Shown piece after piece: positions 17,901 to 26,395 of a stretch of DNA of 64,000 nt (positions are counted from its first letter, which is position 1; every line of letters begins with the position of its first letter). The notes beneath the pieces were generated by a model. That model was not told the origin of the DNA and did not search any database. It was given only the letters and a program-made list of their open reading frames with translations. The stretch is from NCBI GenBank assembly GCA_027622655.1, contig JAQBYI010000001.1, positions 56,151 through 120,150 of the forward strand, in the 5' to 3' direction. The translations under genes were made by a program, and so were the position numbers. The DNA comes from Gemmatimonadota bacterium (lineage in GTDB: Bacteria; Gemmatimonadota; Gemmatimonadetes; Gemmatimonadales; Gemmatimonadaceae).

Positions 17901-18051
17901 CGAGCGACTCCAGATGGCGTGCCACCCACTCGCTCTCCGTGCTCGCCTCGAGCAGCACTCGTGCGCGGGGTCGATCCCCCACCACGGTGGTGAACCGCTC
18001 CCGGCCCGTCACGATGCGGCGGTCGGTGATCGTCCCCTCGTCCGCTTCATA
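17899..18051 (-). mobile_element. IS110-family transposase fragment (N-terminal part)
   Basis: About 50 codons on the minus strand read EADEGTITDRRIVTGRERF, then VVGDRPRARVLLEAST, then ESEWVARHLESLG. This resembles the N-terminal DEDD-domain region of IS110-type transposases, where a block like LLEASTESEWVARCLE precedes the GHEVIVADP motif. The match stops exactly before that GHEV motif, and the receiver-domain remnant begins there in a different frame. No inverted repeats or other transposase portions are seen. This is a dead fragment, not a mobile copy. Confidence 0.65.
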
Positions 18052-18248
18052 CCAACTATCGATTATCGATCGGACGGCTTGGGCGAACCTCGTCGCTGCG
18101 ACCGGCGTGCCGGGGCGCGACGTGGCGCGGGTGAAGCATGAGTTTCCCGACCTGCGTGGCCGGAAATGAACCACCGTACCGCACAACCGCCGCCGCACAA
18201 GCCGACGAGTCAATGGCGCCGGATACGATCTCATGCGAGAATGGTGGA

Positions 18249-20906
18249 ATGCGCGGAGTTCCACGTTCGTTCTGGGGGAAACTCGACACTGACCAGAAGT
18301 CTGGCGAGGTCACCGAGTGGCATCCCCTCATCGACCATTGCGCTGATGTTGCGGCATGTGCGGAGGCTCTTCTGTGCCTTCCGACGTGGCGCCGCAGGCT
18401 CGCTCGACTTTGTGGACGTGCCGACCTCGACGACGTCACGTGCGCACGCCTCGCCGTTCTCGCTGCGCTCCACGACTTGGGAAAGTTCAACCTGGGCTTT
18501 CAGGCGAAGGGGCGCGCGGACCTCGGCGCGACCGCGGGGCACGTCAAGGAGGCGCTGTCGCTGATTGGCGAGGGTCCGGATTCGCCTGTGGCAGGCCGGG
18601 TGGTGCGACACGTCGACCCGATCGGGAATTGGGGGGAGGGCGCTACCGGCCTGCTCGTGGCATCCATCTGCCATCACGGCCGTCCGTACTCGTACGAACA
18701 CGCCCCGCCGTTCGAAGCAGCGCTGTGGAGCCCCAGAGAGGGTTTGGTTCCGGGCGACGGCGTCCGAACGCTTGTCGCGGCGTGCCACGAGTGGTTTCCG
18801 CGCGCATTTGAAGAAGGAGCGCCGGCTCTCCCGCATGAGCCGCGATTTGAACACGCGTATGCCGGACTCGTGATGCTCGCCGACTGGCTCGGTTCTGACA
18901 GCACAGTATTTCGATTCTCGGCCGATGCCGACGAGGGTCGAATGGCGTTCGCCCGCATCGCAGCGAGGCAGTTCGTCGGAGACAGTTGGTTGAGCATTGA
19001 TTCATCTCGCCGCTCGGACCGTGCTCGCGAGGCGCCGTTCACGCGGATCGCGGACCGTGCTTTCGTCCCACACCACACGCAACTTGCGATGCTGGAGCTC
19101 CCCGTCGACGAAGGCGGCTCGGTGACGATCCTCGAGTCCGAAACCGGGAGTGGCAAGACGGAAGCTGCCCTCGCCCGTTTCCTCACTCTGTTCAGTGCGG
19201 GCGAAGTTGATGGGATGTACTTCGCGTTGCCAACCCGTACGGCCGCAACTCAGATGTATCAGCGGGTTCTCTCCGCGATGCAGCGCGGATTCACAAGCCC
19301 GCCACCTGTGGTTCTGGCCGTTCCTGGGTACTTTCGGGTTGACGACATCAAGGGTGAACGGAAGCTGGCGAGCTTCGAGGTTCTTTGGCCCGACGCGAAC
19401 AGCGATCGCTTCCGATATCGGGCTTGGGCCGGCGAAGGACCGAAACGGTATCTGGCAGGATGCGTTGTCGTAGGCACGATCGATCAGGTCCTGCTGTCGT
19501 CACTGATGGTCGGTCACGCGCACCTCCGGGCCACGGCGCTACTGCGCCAGTTTCTCGTCGTGGATGAAGTGCACGCCTCCGACGCCTACATGACCGAGAT
19601 TCTCGAAGACGTTCTGGAGCGACACATCGGTGCAGGTGGACACGCCCTGCTACTCTCGGCGACGCTCGGATCCGAAACCCGTACACGGCTCCTGCAGCCT
19701 CACGCGCCGACAACGCCGCCGAGCCTGAATGAGGCGAAATCTGCGCCCTATCCGCTGGTGTCTCATCGCGGCGATCGGGAATTACCGATGTCGCTTGTGC
19801 GTGATGGAACGCGACGCACGGTCACCATCGAAGCTGCGCCCTGGCTGGAGAGCCCGGAGACTGTCGCGGCAACGGCGATCCAGGCGGCTCGCGACGGAGC
19901 ACGCGTGCTCATCGTGAAGAACACCGTCGCGGACTGCATTGAAGTCCAGCAACGCCTCGAAGCCACCGCATCTGCGGCGGGCGATACAGAGTTGCTCTTT
20001 CATTGCATCGGTGCAGCGGCGCCCCATCACTCGCGCTTTGCGCGGCCGGACAGGGAAGCCCTCGACAGGGCACTCGAGGCGGCTTTTGGCAAGTCACGGC
20101 CAGCGGGTGGCTGCGTGGTGGTCGCCACCCAGACCGTACAGCAGTCTCTGGACCTCGACGCTGACCTGATGCTCACGGACCTGTGCCCAATGGACGTGCT
20201 GCTTCAACGGATCGGGCGACTCCACCGGCACACAGCGAGACCGCGCCCGTCCGGGTTCAAGGAAGCGCGAGCGATCATCCTCGTTCCCTCCGAACGCAAC
20301 CTCGGGTTGCTGCTGAACGAGCGAGGGAAGGCGCGCCACCATCACGGTCTCGGAACGGTCTATCCGGACCTCAGGGTTCTCGAGGCCACGTGGCGGCTGA
20401 TCGAGCACGGAAGCCGCTGGGAGATTCCCGGGATGAGCCGTGCACTTGTGGAAGGCAGCCTTCACTCCGAGTCACTTGGAGTGATCGCGGCGGCTGGCGG
20501 TGCGCGATGGGAAGCGCATGCACAAGCAATGATAGGGGCTCGTCGAGGCGAGACGCGCCAAGCCGATCTGAACGTGATAGACCGGGCGCGGCCATATTCA
20601 GAGACGACCTTCCCGGATTCGAAGGATGAGCGGATACTTACTCGACTCGGGGAGGGGGACCGCCGGGTTCGGTTCCTCAACGGATTCGAGGGCCCGTTCG
20701 GACTGTCAGTGGCCGAGCTGACATTTCCCGGTCGTTGGGCACCGGGTGTTCCGCCGGACGTTGAGTACGCGGAAGCCGTTGCAACCGCCGACCGGACAAC
20801 CGAGTTCGCGTTCGGCGGCTGGAAGTTCGTGTACGACCGCCACGGTTTGCGGCGGGCTAAACCCACGAAGCGGGAGGCGGCGAGCAGTGATGATGATGGC
20901 CCTTGA
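18249..20906 (+). CDS. cas3: Type I-E CRISPR-associated helicase/nuclease Cas3
   Basis: The effector nuclease-helicase recruited by Cascade, 885 aa. The N-terminal HD nuclease domain shows FWGKL at the start, H25/H30 in WHPLIDHCADVA and the HD pair H75-D76 in AALHDLGKFNLGFQAKG. The SF2 helicase has Walker A ESETGSGKTEAAL near residue 297, DEVH near 438, SATLGS, and motif VI as QQSLDLDADLML ... LLQRIGRLHRH. All catalytic residues I can check are present and there is no internal stop. The start is uncertain: ATGs 36 and 111 bases upstream are in frame, but the family usually begins just before FWGKL. Its stop overlaps the start of the truncated cse1 gene. Confidence 0.92.
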   Translation: MRGVPRSFWGKLDTDQKSGEVTEWHPLIDHCADVAACAEALLCLPTWRRRLARLCGRADLDDVTCARLAVLAALHDLGKFNLGFQAKGRADLGATAGHVKEALSLIGEGPDSPVAGRVVRHVDPIGNWGEGATGLLVASICHHGRPYSYEHAPPFEAALWSPREGLVPGDGVRTLVAACHEWFPRAFEEGAPALPHEPRFEHAYAGLVMLADWLGSDSTVFRFSADADEGRMAFARIAARQFVGDSWLSIDSSRRSDRAREAPFTRIADRAFVPHHTQLAMLELPVDEGGSVTILESETGSGKTEAALARFLTLFSAGEVDGMYFALPTRTAATQMYQRVLSAMQRGFTSPPPVVLAVPGYFRVDDIKGERKLASFEVLWPDANSDRFRYRAWAGEGPKRYLAGCVVVGTIDQVLLSSLMVGHAHLRATALLRQFLVVDEVHASDAYMTEILEDVLERHIGAGGHALLLSATLGSETRTRLLQPHAPTTPPSLNEAKSAPYPLVSHRGDRELPMSLVRDGTRRTVTIEAAPWLESPETVAATAIQAARDGARVLIVKNTVADCIEVQQRLEATASAAGDTELLFHCIGAAAPHHSRFARPDREALDRALEAAFGKSRPAGGCVVVATQTVQQSLDLDADLMLTDLCPMDVLLQRIGRLHRHTARPRPSGFKEARAIILVPSERNLGLLLNERGKARHHHGLGTVYPDLRVLEATWRLIEHGSRWEIPGMSRALVEGSLHSESLGVIAAAGGARWEAHAQAMIGARRGETRQADLNVIDRARPYSETTFPDSKDERILTRLGEGDRRVRFLNGFEGPFGLSVAELTFPGRWAPGVPPDVEYAEAVATADRTTEFAFGGWKFVYDRHGLRRAKPTKREAASSDDDGP

Positions 20907-21758
20907 TCTACTCGATGAGCCGCTGCTGAGTTGGCGCAACTCTGAGCGATACAGAGGCGTGACTACGCTTCCGGGAATCATCGCGAAACTGGCAAGCGGT
21001 GAGCTCGCCGACTTCCCGCGTGTGCGGGCCCATCAATTCCATCCGTGGTCGATGTTTCTCACGCAGCTTGCTGCAATCGCGTTGCAACGCGCGGGAAAGA
21101 GTGACCCTCGCCTCTCAGATGCGGACTGGCGTGCGATGCTGCTCGGTCTCACCGACGGCGCTCGCGAACCTTGGTGCCTTGTCGTGGAAGACCTCGCCAA
21201 GCCGGCATTCTTTCAGCCGCCTGCTCCGGAGGGTACGACCGACGCGTGGACCCGGGCCGACCATCCCGACAACATTGACCTGCTCGTCACTTCAAAAGGC
21301 CACGATGTGAAGCCTTCGCTTGTGGCAGCTAACGATATCGAAGAGTGGATCCTTGCCCTTGTGACGCTCCAGACATCGCAAGGCTATTCAGGTGGGAAAG
21401 GCGGCTACAAAGGGGTATCACGGATGAAGGGTGGCTACGGGAGCCGAGTGCGCGTCGGAGTGTCGCCGGATCACGGACCGAGCGGGCGGTTCCTGCGTGA
21501 CGTAACAGTACTCCTCGGCTCGTGGAATCGGCTGATAGAGCGCGGCCATACTGATGGTGGCATTTCGCTGACGTGGGTCAAGGCGTGGAATGGTGAGTCG
21601 TCGCTCGCTATGTCACAGCTCTCGCCGCATTTCATTGAAGTCTGCAGGCGCCTGCGGCTCGAACGTTCCCATGACGGTTTGGCGTGCGCATATACCACTA
21701 CGCACAGCCGCCTTTGCCTCCCTGAGGTTGAGAATGGTGACGTCGGGGATCCGTGGAT
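20890..21758 (+). pseudogene. cse1: Truncated Cse1/CasA (Cascade large subunit, type I-E)
   Basis: The first ~289 residues of the Cascade large subunit, which recognises the PAM and recruits Cas3. It starts at the first of three tandem ATGs, overlapping cas3 by 17 bases. Recognisable parts are LLDEPLLSWR, FPRVRAHQFHPWSMFLTQL, WCLVVEDLAKPAFFQPP and GYSGGKGGYKGVSRMKGGYGSR. The homologous sequence ends at ENGDVGDPWM, where the first CRISPR repeat begins. The open frame continues 19 codons through the repeat and spacer. Normal Cse1 is about 500 aa, so the C-terminal four-helix bundle region is gone and the subunit is not expected to work. Confidence 0.88.
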
Positions 21759-21848
21759 GTGTTCCCCGCGCGCGCGGGGATGGACCCCTTCTTTACCTTC
21801 TTGGCCTTGTTGGTGACGTGTGTTCCCCGCGCGCGCGGGGATGAACCG
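21759..21848 (+). CRISPR. Minimal type I-E CRISPR array: two 29-nt repeats, one 32-nt spacer
   Basis: Repeat 1 is 21759-21787 and repeat 2 is 21820-21848, both starting GTGTTCCCCGCGCGCGCGGG, an I-E type repeat with a perfect GC stem. The 61-nt period (29 + 32) is exactly that of type I-E. The two differ only at the 3' end: GATGGACCC in the first, GATGAACCG (canonical) in the second. The single spacer occupies 21788-21819. No third repeat follows at the next expected position (21881), and no leader precedes the array because it abuts the broken cse1. Confidence 0.9.
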
Positions 21849-22087
21849 GCCGGAGCGCCAGCCCCGCCAGGTCACTGCGGGCGAGGGATGCGTCGCGGAC
21901 CGCGATTGAAATTCCTTCTGTGAAGCGGCGCCCCGCGTCAAGCCCAAGCGTGTTGTTTTCTTGGCCTTGCCGTATGCTCGTGTTCCGTTGTCCCTGCGTT
22001 CCTCGAGGTGCTGCTCAGCCTTCTATATTGAAGTTCCCAGTATTTAGTGGACAGCCGTAATATCCCAATTTCGACGGGGAGATCTCG

Positions 22088-22627
22088 ATGTCCACGAAGC
22101 CAAGGGTCGGACGCGCACATGGCGGCGCGGCTCCGAGAGCCGATACGCTGGACGCCAAACGCCCGTCGTCCAGACATCCAGCAGCGTCCGCGCATCGCGG
22201 ACCCCACCCACAGAAATCTGGATAGGACCGCCTTTGCACCGCTTGCCGCCGCCTGTCAGCCTCTGCCCGGCGGCTATCGGCCACTTCCAGCTATCTGTAG
22301 GCCGCTACTCGGCGCCTGTACGCCGCTGCGGGTCGCCTGTACGGCGCTGCGGGTCGCCTGTGCGCCGCTACCGGTCGTCTATACTCGGCTGCCGGCCGCC
22401 TGTCGGCGACTTCCTCGCGTCTGTTGCCCGCTGCGGCTGAGCTGATCGCCGTTACCGCACGGCTAAACGCGTTATCAAGACGCCTGACACACCTTACCTC
22501 GCGCCTGACAAGCGTCGCACTACATCTGACGCGAGTTGTCGGCCATCTGGAATCATTCGAACTCCGCCTTGCCCGAGTTCGACTACTGCGCCGGCTCGAA
22601 TCCTCACGGCTCACGACTGCCGACTAA
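22088..22627 (+). pseudogene. Heptad-repeat coiled-coil reading frame interrupted by two in-frame TAG codons
   Basis: An ATG preceded by GGGGAG (22076-22081) opens a frame that stays in phase to a TAA at 22625-22627, broken only by TAG at 22223-22225 (codon 46) and 22298-22300 (codon 71). After a basic, low-complexity N-terminus it encodes 19 consecutive seven-residue units of the form x-R-L-x-x-x-x (for example GRLYSAA, ARLNALS, RRLTHLT). Leu is at the same place in 18 of the 19, and its codon varies among CTG, CTA, CTT and CTC. This suggests past selection on a coiled coil. I do not recognise a family. It is either a recent pseudogene or an amber-readthrough gene. The last bases overlap the convergent E1 stop. 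Confidence 0.55.
22226..22624. repeat. Degenerate 21-bp periodic repeat (19 units)
   Basis: The DNA behind the heptad frame has a 21-base period. Units resemble CGCCTGTACGCCGCTGCGGGT in the first half and diverge toward CGCCTGACAAGC-type units in the second half. The phase is kept without indels over about 400 bases. Confidence 0.7.
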
Positions 22628-24738
22628 TACCTGGCAAGCTCCTCAAATGCCGTAATCATCGTCGACACCTGCGGTAACGTGGCGTCCTCGAGCTGCGGCG
22701 CGTATCCCACGAACGTGTCGGTGCTCGCCACGCGCTTGACCGGGGCATCGAGCCACGGGAAACACTCGTCTGCAATGCGTGCAACAATCTCGGCGCCGTA
22801 GCCCCACGACTCCGAGTCTTCGTATGACACAATGACGCGGTTCGTCTTCTTCACCGAGGCGAACACTGCTTCGCGATCCCACGGCGAAAGCGTTCGCAGG
22901 TCGATGACTTCCACGCTGATGCCGCGCTCCGCCACGTCGCGCGCGGCGACGAAGGCGCGCTGCACAGTGGCGCCGTATGTGACCACCGTGATGTCGGTTC
23001 CTTCGCGAACGACGCGCGCCTTCCCGAACGGGATCATGTAGTTCGGGCCGGGATACTGCGCCTTGTTGTACGTCTGGCGGTAGAGATGCTTATGCTCGAG
23101 GAAAATCACGGGGTCGTCGCAGCGGATGGCCGTGCGCAGCAGCCCGTTGGCGTCGAGTGCATTGCTCGGGCACACGACGCGCAGCCCCGGGCAGTGCGTG
23201 AAGAGCGAAGCTCCGGTCTGCGAGTGGTAGACGGCGCCGCGGATGTATCCGCCGTAGGTCGTGCGGATCACGACGGGGCAGCTGAAATGATTGTTCGACC
23301 GCCATCGCATCGTCGCGAGTTCATCACGAATCTGCATGTACGCCGGCCAGATGTAGTCGAAGAACTGCACTTCGACGAGCGGCTTGAAGCCACGGTGGGC
23401 GAGCCCGATGGCGCGGCCCACGATGTTCGCTTCTGCGAGTGGCGAGTTGTACACGCGGTTGCTGCCGAACTCCTTCTGGAGCCCCCACGTTGCCTTGAAC
23501 ACGCCGCCTTTGCCTTTGACCTTGTCGAGGTACTGGTCGCGTGAGACATCCGCGACGTCTTCGCCAAAGACGAGGATTTTCGGGTCGCGGCGCATCTCAT
23601 CCTTCATGCAGCCGTTGAGCAAATCGACCATCGTTGTCGGGTTGCCGGCGAACTGAGGGTCGTCCTCGGTGTCAAACTGCTCGCTCGTCGGGTCTACGTC
23701 CGGCGAGTAAACGGCGAAGTGCACGGTGTCGGCCGCGGGCTGTGCCTGGGTGAGCGCATCGTCGGTCGCCGCAAGGACCTCGGCGTCCACTTCCTCGAGG
23801 ATATGCTTCAGCTCGGCGTCGGTGGCGTGCCCGTTGGCGACGAGCCATTCTGGAAACCGCGCCAACGGGTCGCGTGCCGCATCAGCATCGCGCTCGGCTT
23901 TCGGACGGTAGAGCACCTCGTCGTCTGAAAGCGAGTGCGAATACGGGCGAATTACGCGGGCGTGCACCAGCGCCGGTCCGCGCCGGTCGCGAGCATACTG
24001 CACCGCGCGCTGCATCGCGTCGTACGACGCCAGGAAGTCGCAGCCGTCGACCTGTTCGATGTGAAGCCCCGGGAACGACTTGACCAGTTCGGAAATGGAG
24101 CCACCCGGCGTATTCACCTCGACCGGCACTGAAATGGCGTAGCCGTTGTCTTCAATCAGATAGACCACGGGCAGGCCGAGGTTGCAGGCCGTACTGAGCG
24201 ATTCATAGAACTCGCCTTCGCTCGTCTGGCCTTCGCCCGACGTCACGAGCACCACTTCGTCGCCGTGAAAGCCCTCCTCCTGCACGCCGAGTTGCTCGGC
24301 CCGGAGCGACGCTTCCGCAGCGCCAACGGCCTGCAGGTACTGAGTGCCCGTCGGGGACGACACGCTGACGATGTTGGCTTTCTTGTAACCCCAGTGCGAC
24401 GGCATTTGCCGGCCGCCGGAGTTCGGGTCTGCGGCTGCGCCGACTGCTGAGTACAGCATTTCCGCGGGCGTCATGCCAAGCGTGAGGCAGATGGCCCGAT
24501 CGCGATAGTACAGGTAGAACCAGTCGTAGGCCGGACGGAGCACCATTGCGGCTGCGGTCGTCACCGCTTCGTGGCCGGCGCTCGAGATTTGGAAGAACGT
24601 CTTGTTCTGCCGTTTGAGCTGCACTTCCTTGTCGTCCACCCGCCGCGACATGAGCATCGTGCGGTACGCCGCGACGAGTTGCTTGCCCGTCAACGGCGCG
24701 GAGGTTGTCGCCCGCTTCGCTTTTGACGTGGTTGCCAT
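22624..24738 (-). CDS. Branched-chain 2-oxoacid dehydrogenase E1, fused alpha-beta subunits
   Basis: A ThDP-dependent E1 that decarboxylates branched-chain (or related) 2-oxoacids and acylates the lipoyl E2. The 704-aa protein fuses both subunits. In the alpha half, [13 protein letters not shown] and [13 protein letters not shown] are followed by the ThDP motif [14 protein letters not shown] ... EDNGYAIS (GEG to N) near residues 167-204, and the [12 protein letters not shown] phosphorylation-loop-like region. After a linker at 335-365 the beta half begins: [48 protein letters not shown] and [14 protein letters not shown]. No E2 or E3 gene is adjacent. Confidence 0.9.
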   Translation of the reverse strand: MATTSKAKRATTSAPLTGKQLVAAYRTMLMSRRVDDKEVQLKRQNKTFFQISSAGHEAVTTAAAMVLRPAYDWFYLYYRDRAICLTLGMTPAEMLYSAVGAAADPNSGGRQMPSHWGYKKANIVSVSSPTGTQYLQAVGAAEASLRAEQLGVQEEGFHGDEVVLVTSGEGQTSEGEFYESLSTACNLGLPVVYLIEDNGYAISVPVEVNTPGGSISELVKSFPGLHIEQVDGCDFLASYDAMQRAVQYARDRRGPALVHARVIRPYSHSLSDDEVLYRPKAERDADAARDPLARFPEWLVANGHATDAELKHILEEVDAEVLAATDDALTQAQPAADTVHFAVYSPDVDPTSEQFDTEDDPQFAGNPTTMVDLLNGCMKDEMRRDPKILVFGEDVADVSRDQYLDKVKGKGGVFKATWGLQKEFGSNRVYNSPLAEANIVGRAIGLAHRGFKPLVEVQFFDYIWPAYMQIRDELATMRWRSNNHFSCPVVIRTTYGGYIRGAVYHSQTGASLFTHCPGLRVVCPSNALDANGLLRTAIRCDDPVIFLEHKHLYRQTYNKAQYPGPNYMIPFGKARVVREGTDITVVTYGATVQRAFVAARDVAERGISVEVIDLRTLSPWDREAVFASVKKTNRVIVSYEDSESWGYGAEIVARIADECFPWLDAPVKRVASTDTFVGYAPQLEDATLPQVSTMITAFEELARY

Positions 24739-25080
24739 TCGGGGAATAGTAGTCTGGCATTGACGCGTGGGCGACCGCCACGCGCGAGTTTCGTTATCGG
24801 TGGCAGATGGACTTCTGTGATGCCGACTATTGCGCAGCGCGTGTTACGGCGCAAGATTGCCGCGCGTCAATACGAAGAGTGAACGGATCGCGAATACGCG
24901 GCCGTTTCATCGGAGGCTCATGGACCGTTCGCGAGGACGACCACCCGAGCAACAGAATCCACCGCCGCTGGCGCAACAGGCGCCCGTCGGCTGGAGCCTC
25001 CACCCCATTTCCGCCACCCCGCACGGGATCTCCTCCCCGTCGCGGGGTGTCGTCGTTCTGGCCCTCAGTGGCGAGGTGTC
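24739..25080. other. 342-bp intergenic stretch with no supported gene
   Basis: Lies between the E1 gene start and the HNH gene. Open frames here are Arg/Pro/Ser-rich, lack ribosome binding sites and match nothing. The E1 promoter should lie at the left end and the HNH promoter at the right end. The last bases (GGCGAGGTGTC) look like a weak ribosome binding site for the HNH gene. No tRNA or repeat was found. Confidence 0.6.
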
Positions 25081-25485
25081 ATGTCCTACCGGAACGTCCA
25101 CCGCCCTGCGATCTCCCGTTCGCCCCGTGGTTTGGCCCGCAGTCACCGTCGCATGCTCTCGCAGCAGCACAAGCGGCACGTCAAGCGCGCGACTTTCCGC
25201 GATTGCGGGCGCCGTTGTGTTTACTGCGGCACGTTCCTAGGTCTCGATATCGCAACACTCGATCATGTGCACCCGCTCTCGCGGGGAGGCGACGATGCGC
25301 CCGGCAACCTGGTTGCGGCGTGCCAGCCGTGCAATCAACTGAAAGGCTCGCTGCTCCCGATCGATTTCTTCGCCAAGTATCCGTGGGCCGGCGCCAATTT
25401 CATGCGGTACGCGCGTGCGGTGCACCGGACGCTGAAGCGCGGAGCACGGCGGGCGGTGTCGTTGCACTACGCCCGCGCCGCGTAG
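25081..25485 (+). CDS. HNH endonuclease-family protein
   Basis: A small 134-aa HNH protein. Two zinc-knuckle CxxC pairs flank the core: CVYC (residues 44-47) and CQPC. The catalytic HNH elements are TLDHVHPLSRGGDD (DH then H) and GNLVAACQPCNQLKG (Asn). A very basic N-terminal arm (SHRRMLSQQHKRHVKRATF) probably contacts DNA. The C-terminal helix is also basic. Related stand-alone HNH proteins are common in this type of genome and usually unassigned. The 3' end overlaps the convergent AraC-Ogt gene by 86 bases. Confidence 0.85.
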   Translation: MSYRNVHRPAISRSPRGLARSHRRMLSQQHKRHVKRATFRDCGRRCVYCGTFLGLDIATLDHVHPLSRGGDDAPGNLVAACQPCNQLKGSLLPIDFFAKYPWAGANFMRYARAVHRTLKRGARRAVSLHYARAA

Positions 25486-26329
25486 GGCCGTCTCGCAATT
25501 GCTCCCACGCGAGCATCACGCGCTTGCGATCGGGACCCCACGCGTAGCCGCCGAGTGCGCCCGTGCTTCGCAGCACGCGATGGCACGGGATGAGCCAGCT
25601 CACCGGGTTCCGTCCGACGGCGTTGCCCACGGCGCGCGACGCTCCCGGTTCGGCGATCGCGGCGGCGAGTGAGCCGTAGGTAGTGACGCCGCCGTCCGGC
25701 ACGGCGAGCAGCGCACGCCAGACCTTCAACTGGAAGTTCGTGCCCTTCACGTGAATCGACAGGCCCGGCGTTGCGCGGGCACCCGGTCCGGGAAACGCGC
25801 GGACCGCCGACGCCGACGTTGCGCGCTGGTCGGCAACCAGCGTGGCGCGTGGCCAATCGTGGCGCAGCCGGGCGACCGCCGCAGCGCGACTCACCGGCTG
25901 CACGAAGGCGAGGTGGCAAATCCCGTGCGGCGTGATCGCAATGAGACATTCACCGAACGGTGTCGGGTGGAACCCGTAAGCGATGCGCAGACCCTCGCCT
26001 GCCCGCGCGACGTCGCCGGGCGTCACGGCTTCCGCGTTCAGGACGAGATCATGCGCGCGAGATGGGCCGGAGAGTCCGGCCTCGTAGGTCGCGTCGAGCA
26101 CTGACGTCTCGTTGCGGATGAGCGACGTGAGGAGTTCCGCGGTCTGATGCTGAATGAATCGCTTGGGACTGATTCCAGCCCAGCGGGTGAAGAGTCTCTG
26201 GAAATGCGATTCGCTCAGCCCGACATGACCGGCCACGTCGGCGAGCGACGGCTGCGACGCGCGATGCGCGTCGAGGTAGCGAATGGCGCGCTCGACGCGC
26301 GCGTAGTCTGAAAGCGAGGTGTCCGTCAT
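25400..26329 (-). CDS. AraC HTH / methylated-DNA-protein cysteine methyltransferase fusion (Ada-like)
   Basis: A 309-aa bifunctional repair protein. The N-terminal AraC-type helix-turn-helix (residues 12-100: LADVAGHVGLSESHFQRLFTRWAG; split by the SESHFQRLF recognition helix) is followed by an Ogt/MGMT domain with WRALLAVPDGGVTTYGSLA and the methyl-accepting cysteine in LIPCHRVL. It lacks the N-terminal Ada zinc domain that senses methylphosphotriesters, so it is the Ada-B/C-like form that repairs O6-methylguanine. The core ends at AWEQLR. The last ~30 residues (Arg/Thr/Ala-rich) are antisense to the HNH gene and look like a run-on tail. Confidence 0.88.
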   Translation of the reverse strand: MTDTSLSDYARVERAIRYLDAHRASQPSLADVAGHVGLSESHFQRLFTRWAGISPKRFIQHQTAELLTSLIRNETSVLDATYEAGLSGPSRAHDLVLNAEAVTPGDVARAGEGLRIAYGFHPTPFGECLIAITPHGICHLAFVQPVSRAAAVARLRHDWPRATLVADQRATSASAVRAFPGPGARATPGLSIHVKGTNFQLKVWRALLAVPDGGVTTYGSLAAAIAEPGASRAVGNAVGRNPVSWLIPCHRVLRSTGALGGYAWGPDRKRVMLAWEQLRDGPTRRGRSATTPPAVLRASASGAPHARTA

Positions 26330-26395
26330 GATCGGAGAGTAGGCCGGCCTCCGGTGAAGTTCAATCCGATTCTTGCGGTCAACTCGCCGTTGTCG

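Noticed and set aside
21974..21992. GTGTTCCGTTGTCCCTGCG as a possible third, degenerate CRISPR repeat
   Set aside because: It is not at a 61-nt multiple from repeat 2, lacks the GC stem and matches only in the first seven bases.
22015..22284. Minus-strand 89-residue open frame downstream of the CRISPR array
   Set aside because: No ribosome binding site or recognisable protein pattern; it overlaps the better-supported plus-strand heptad frame.
24807..25080. Open frames upstream of the HNH gene
   Set aside because: Arg/Pro/Ser-rich, no start signals, and they run on as shadows of the HNH gene.
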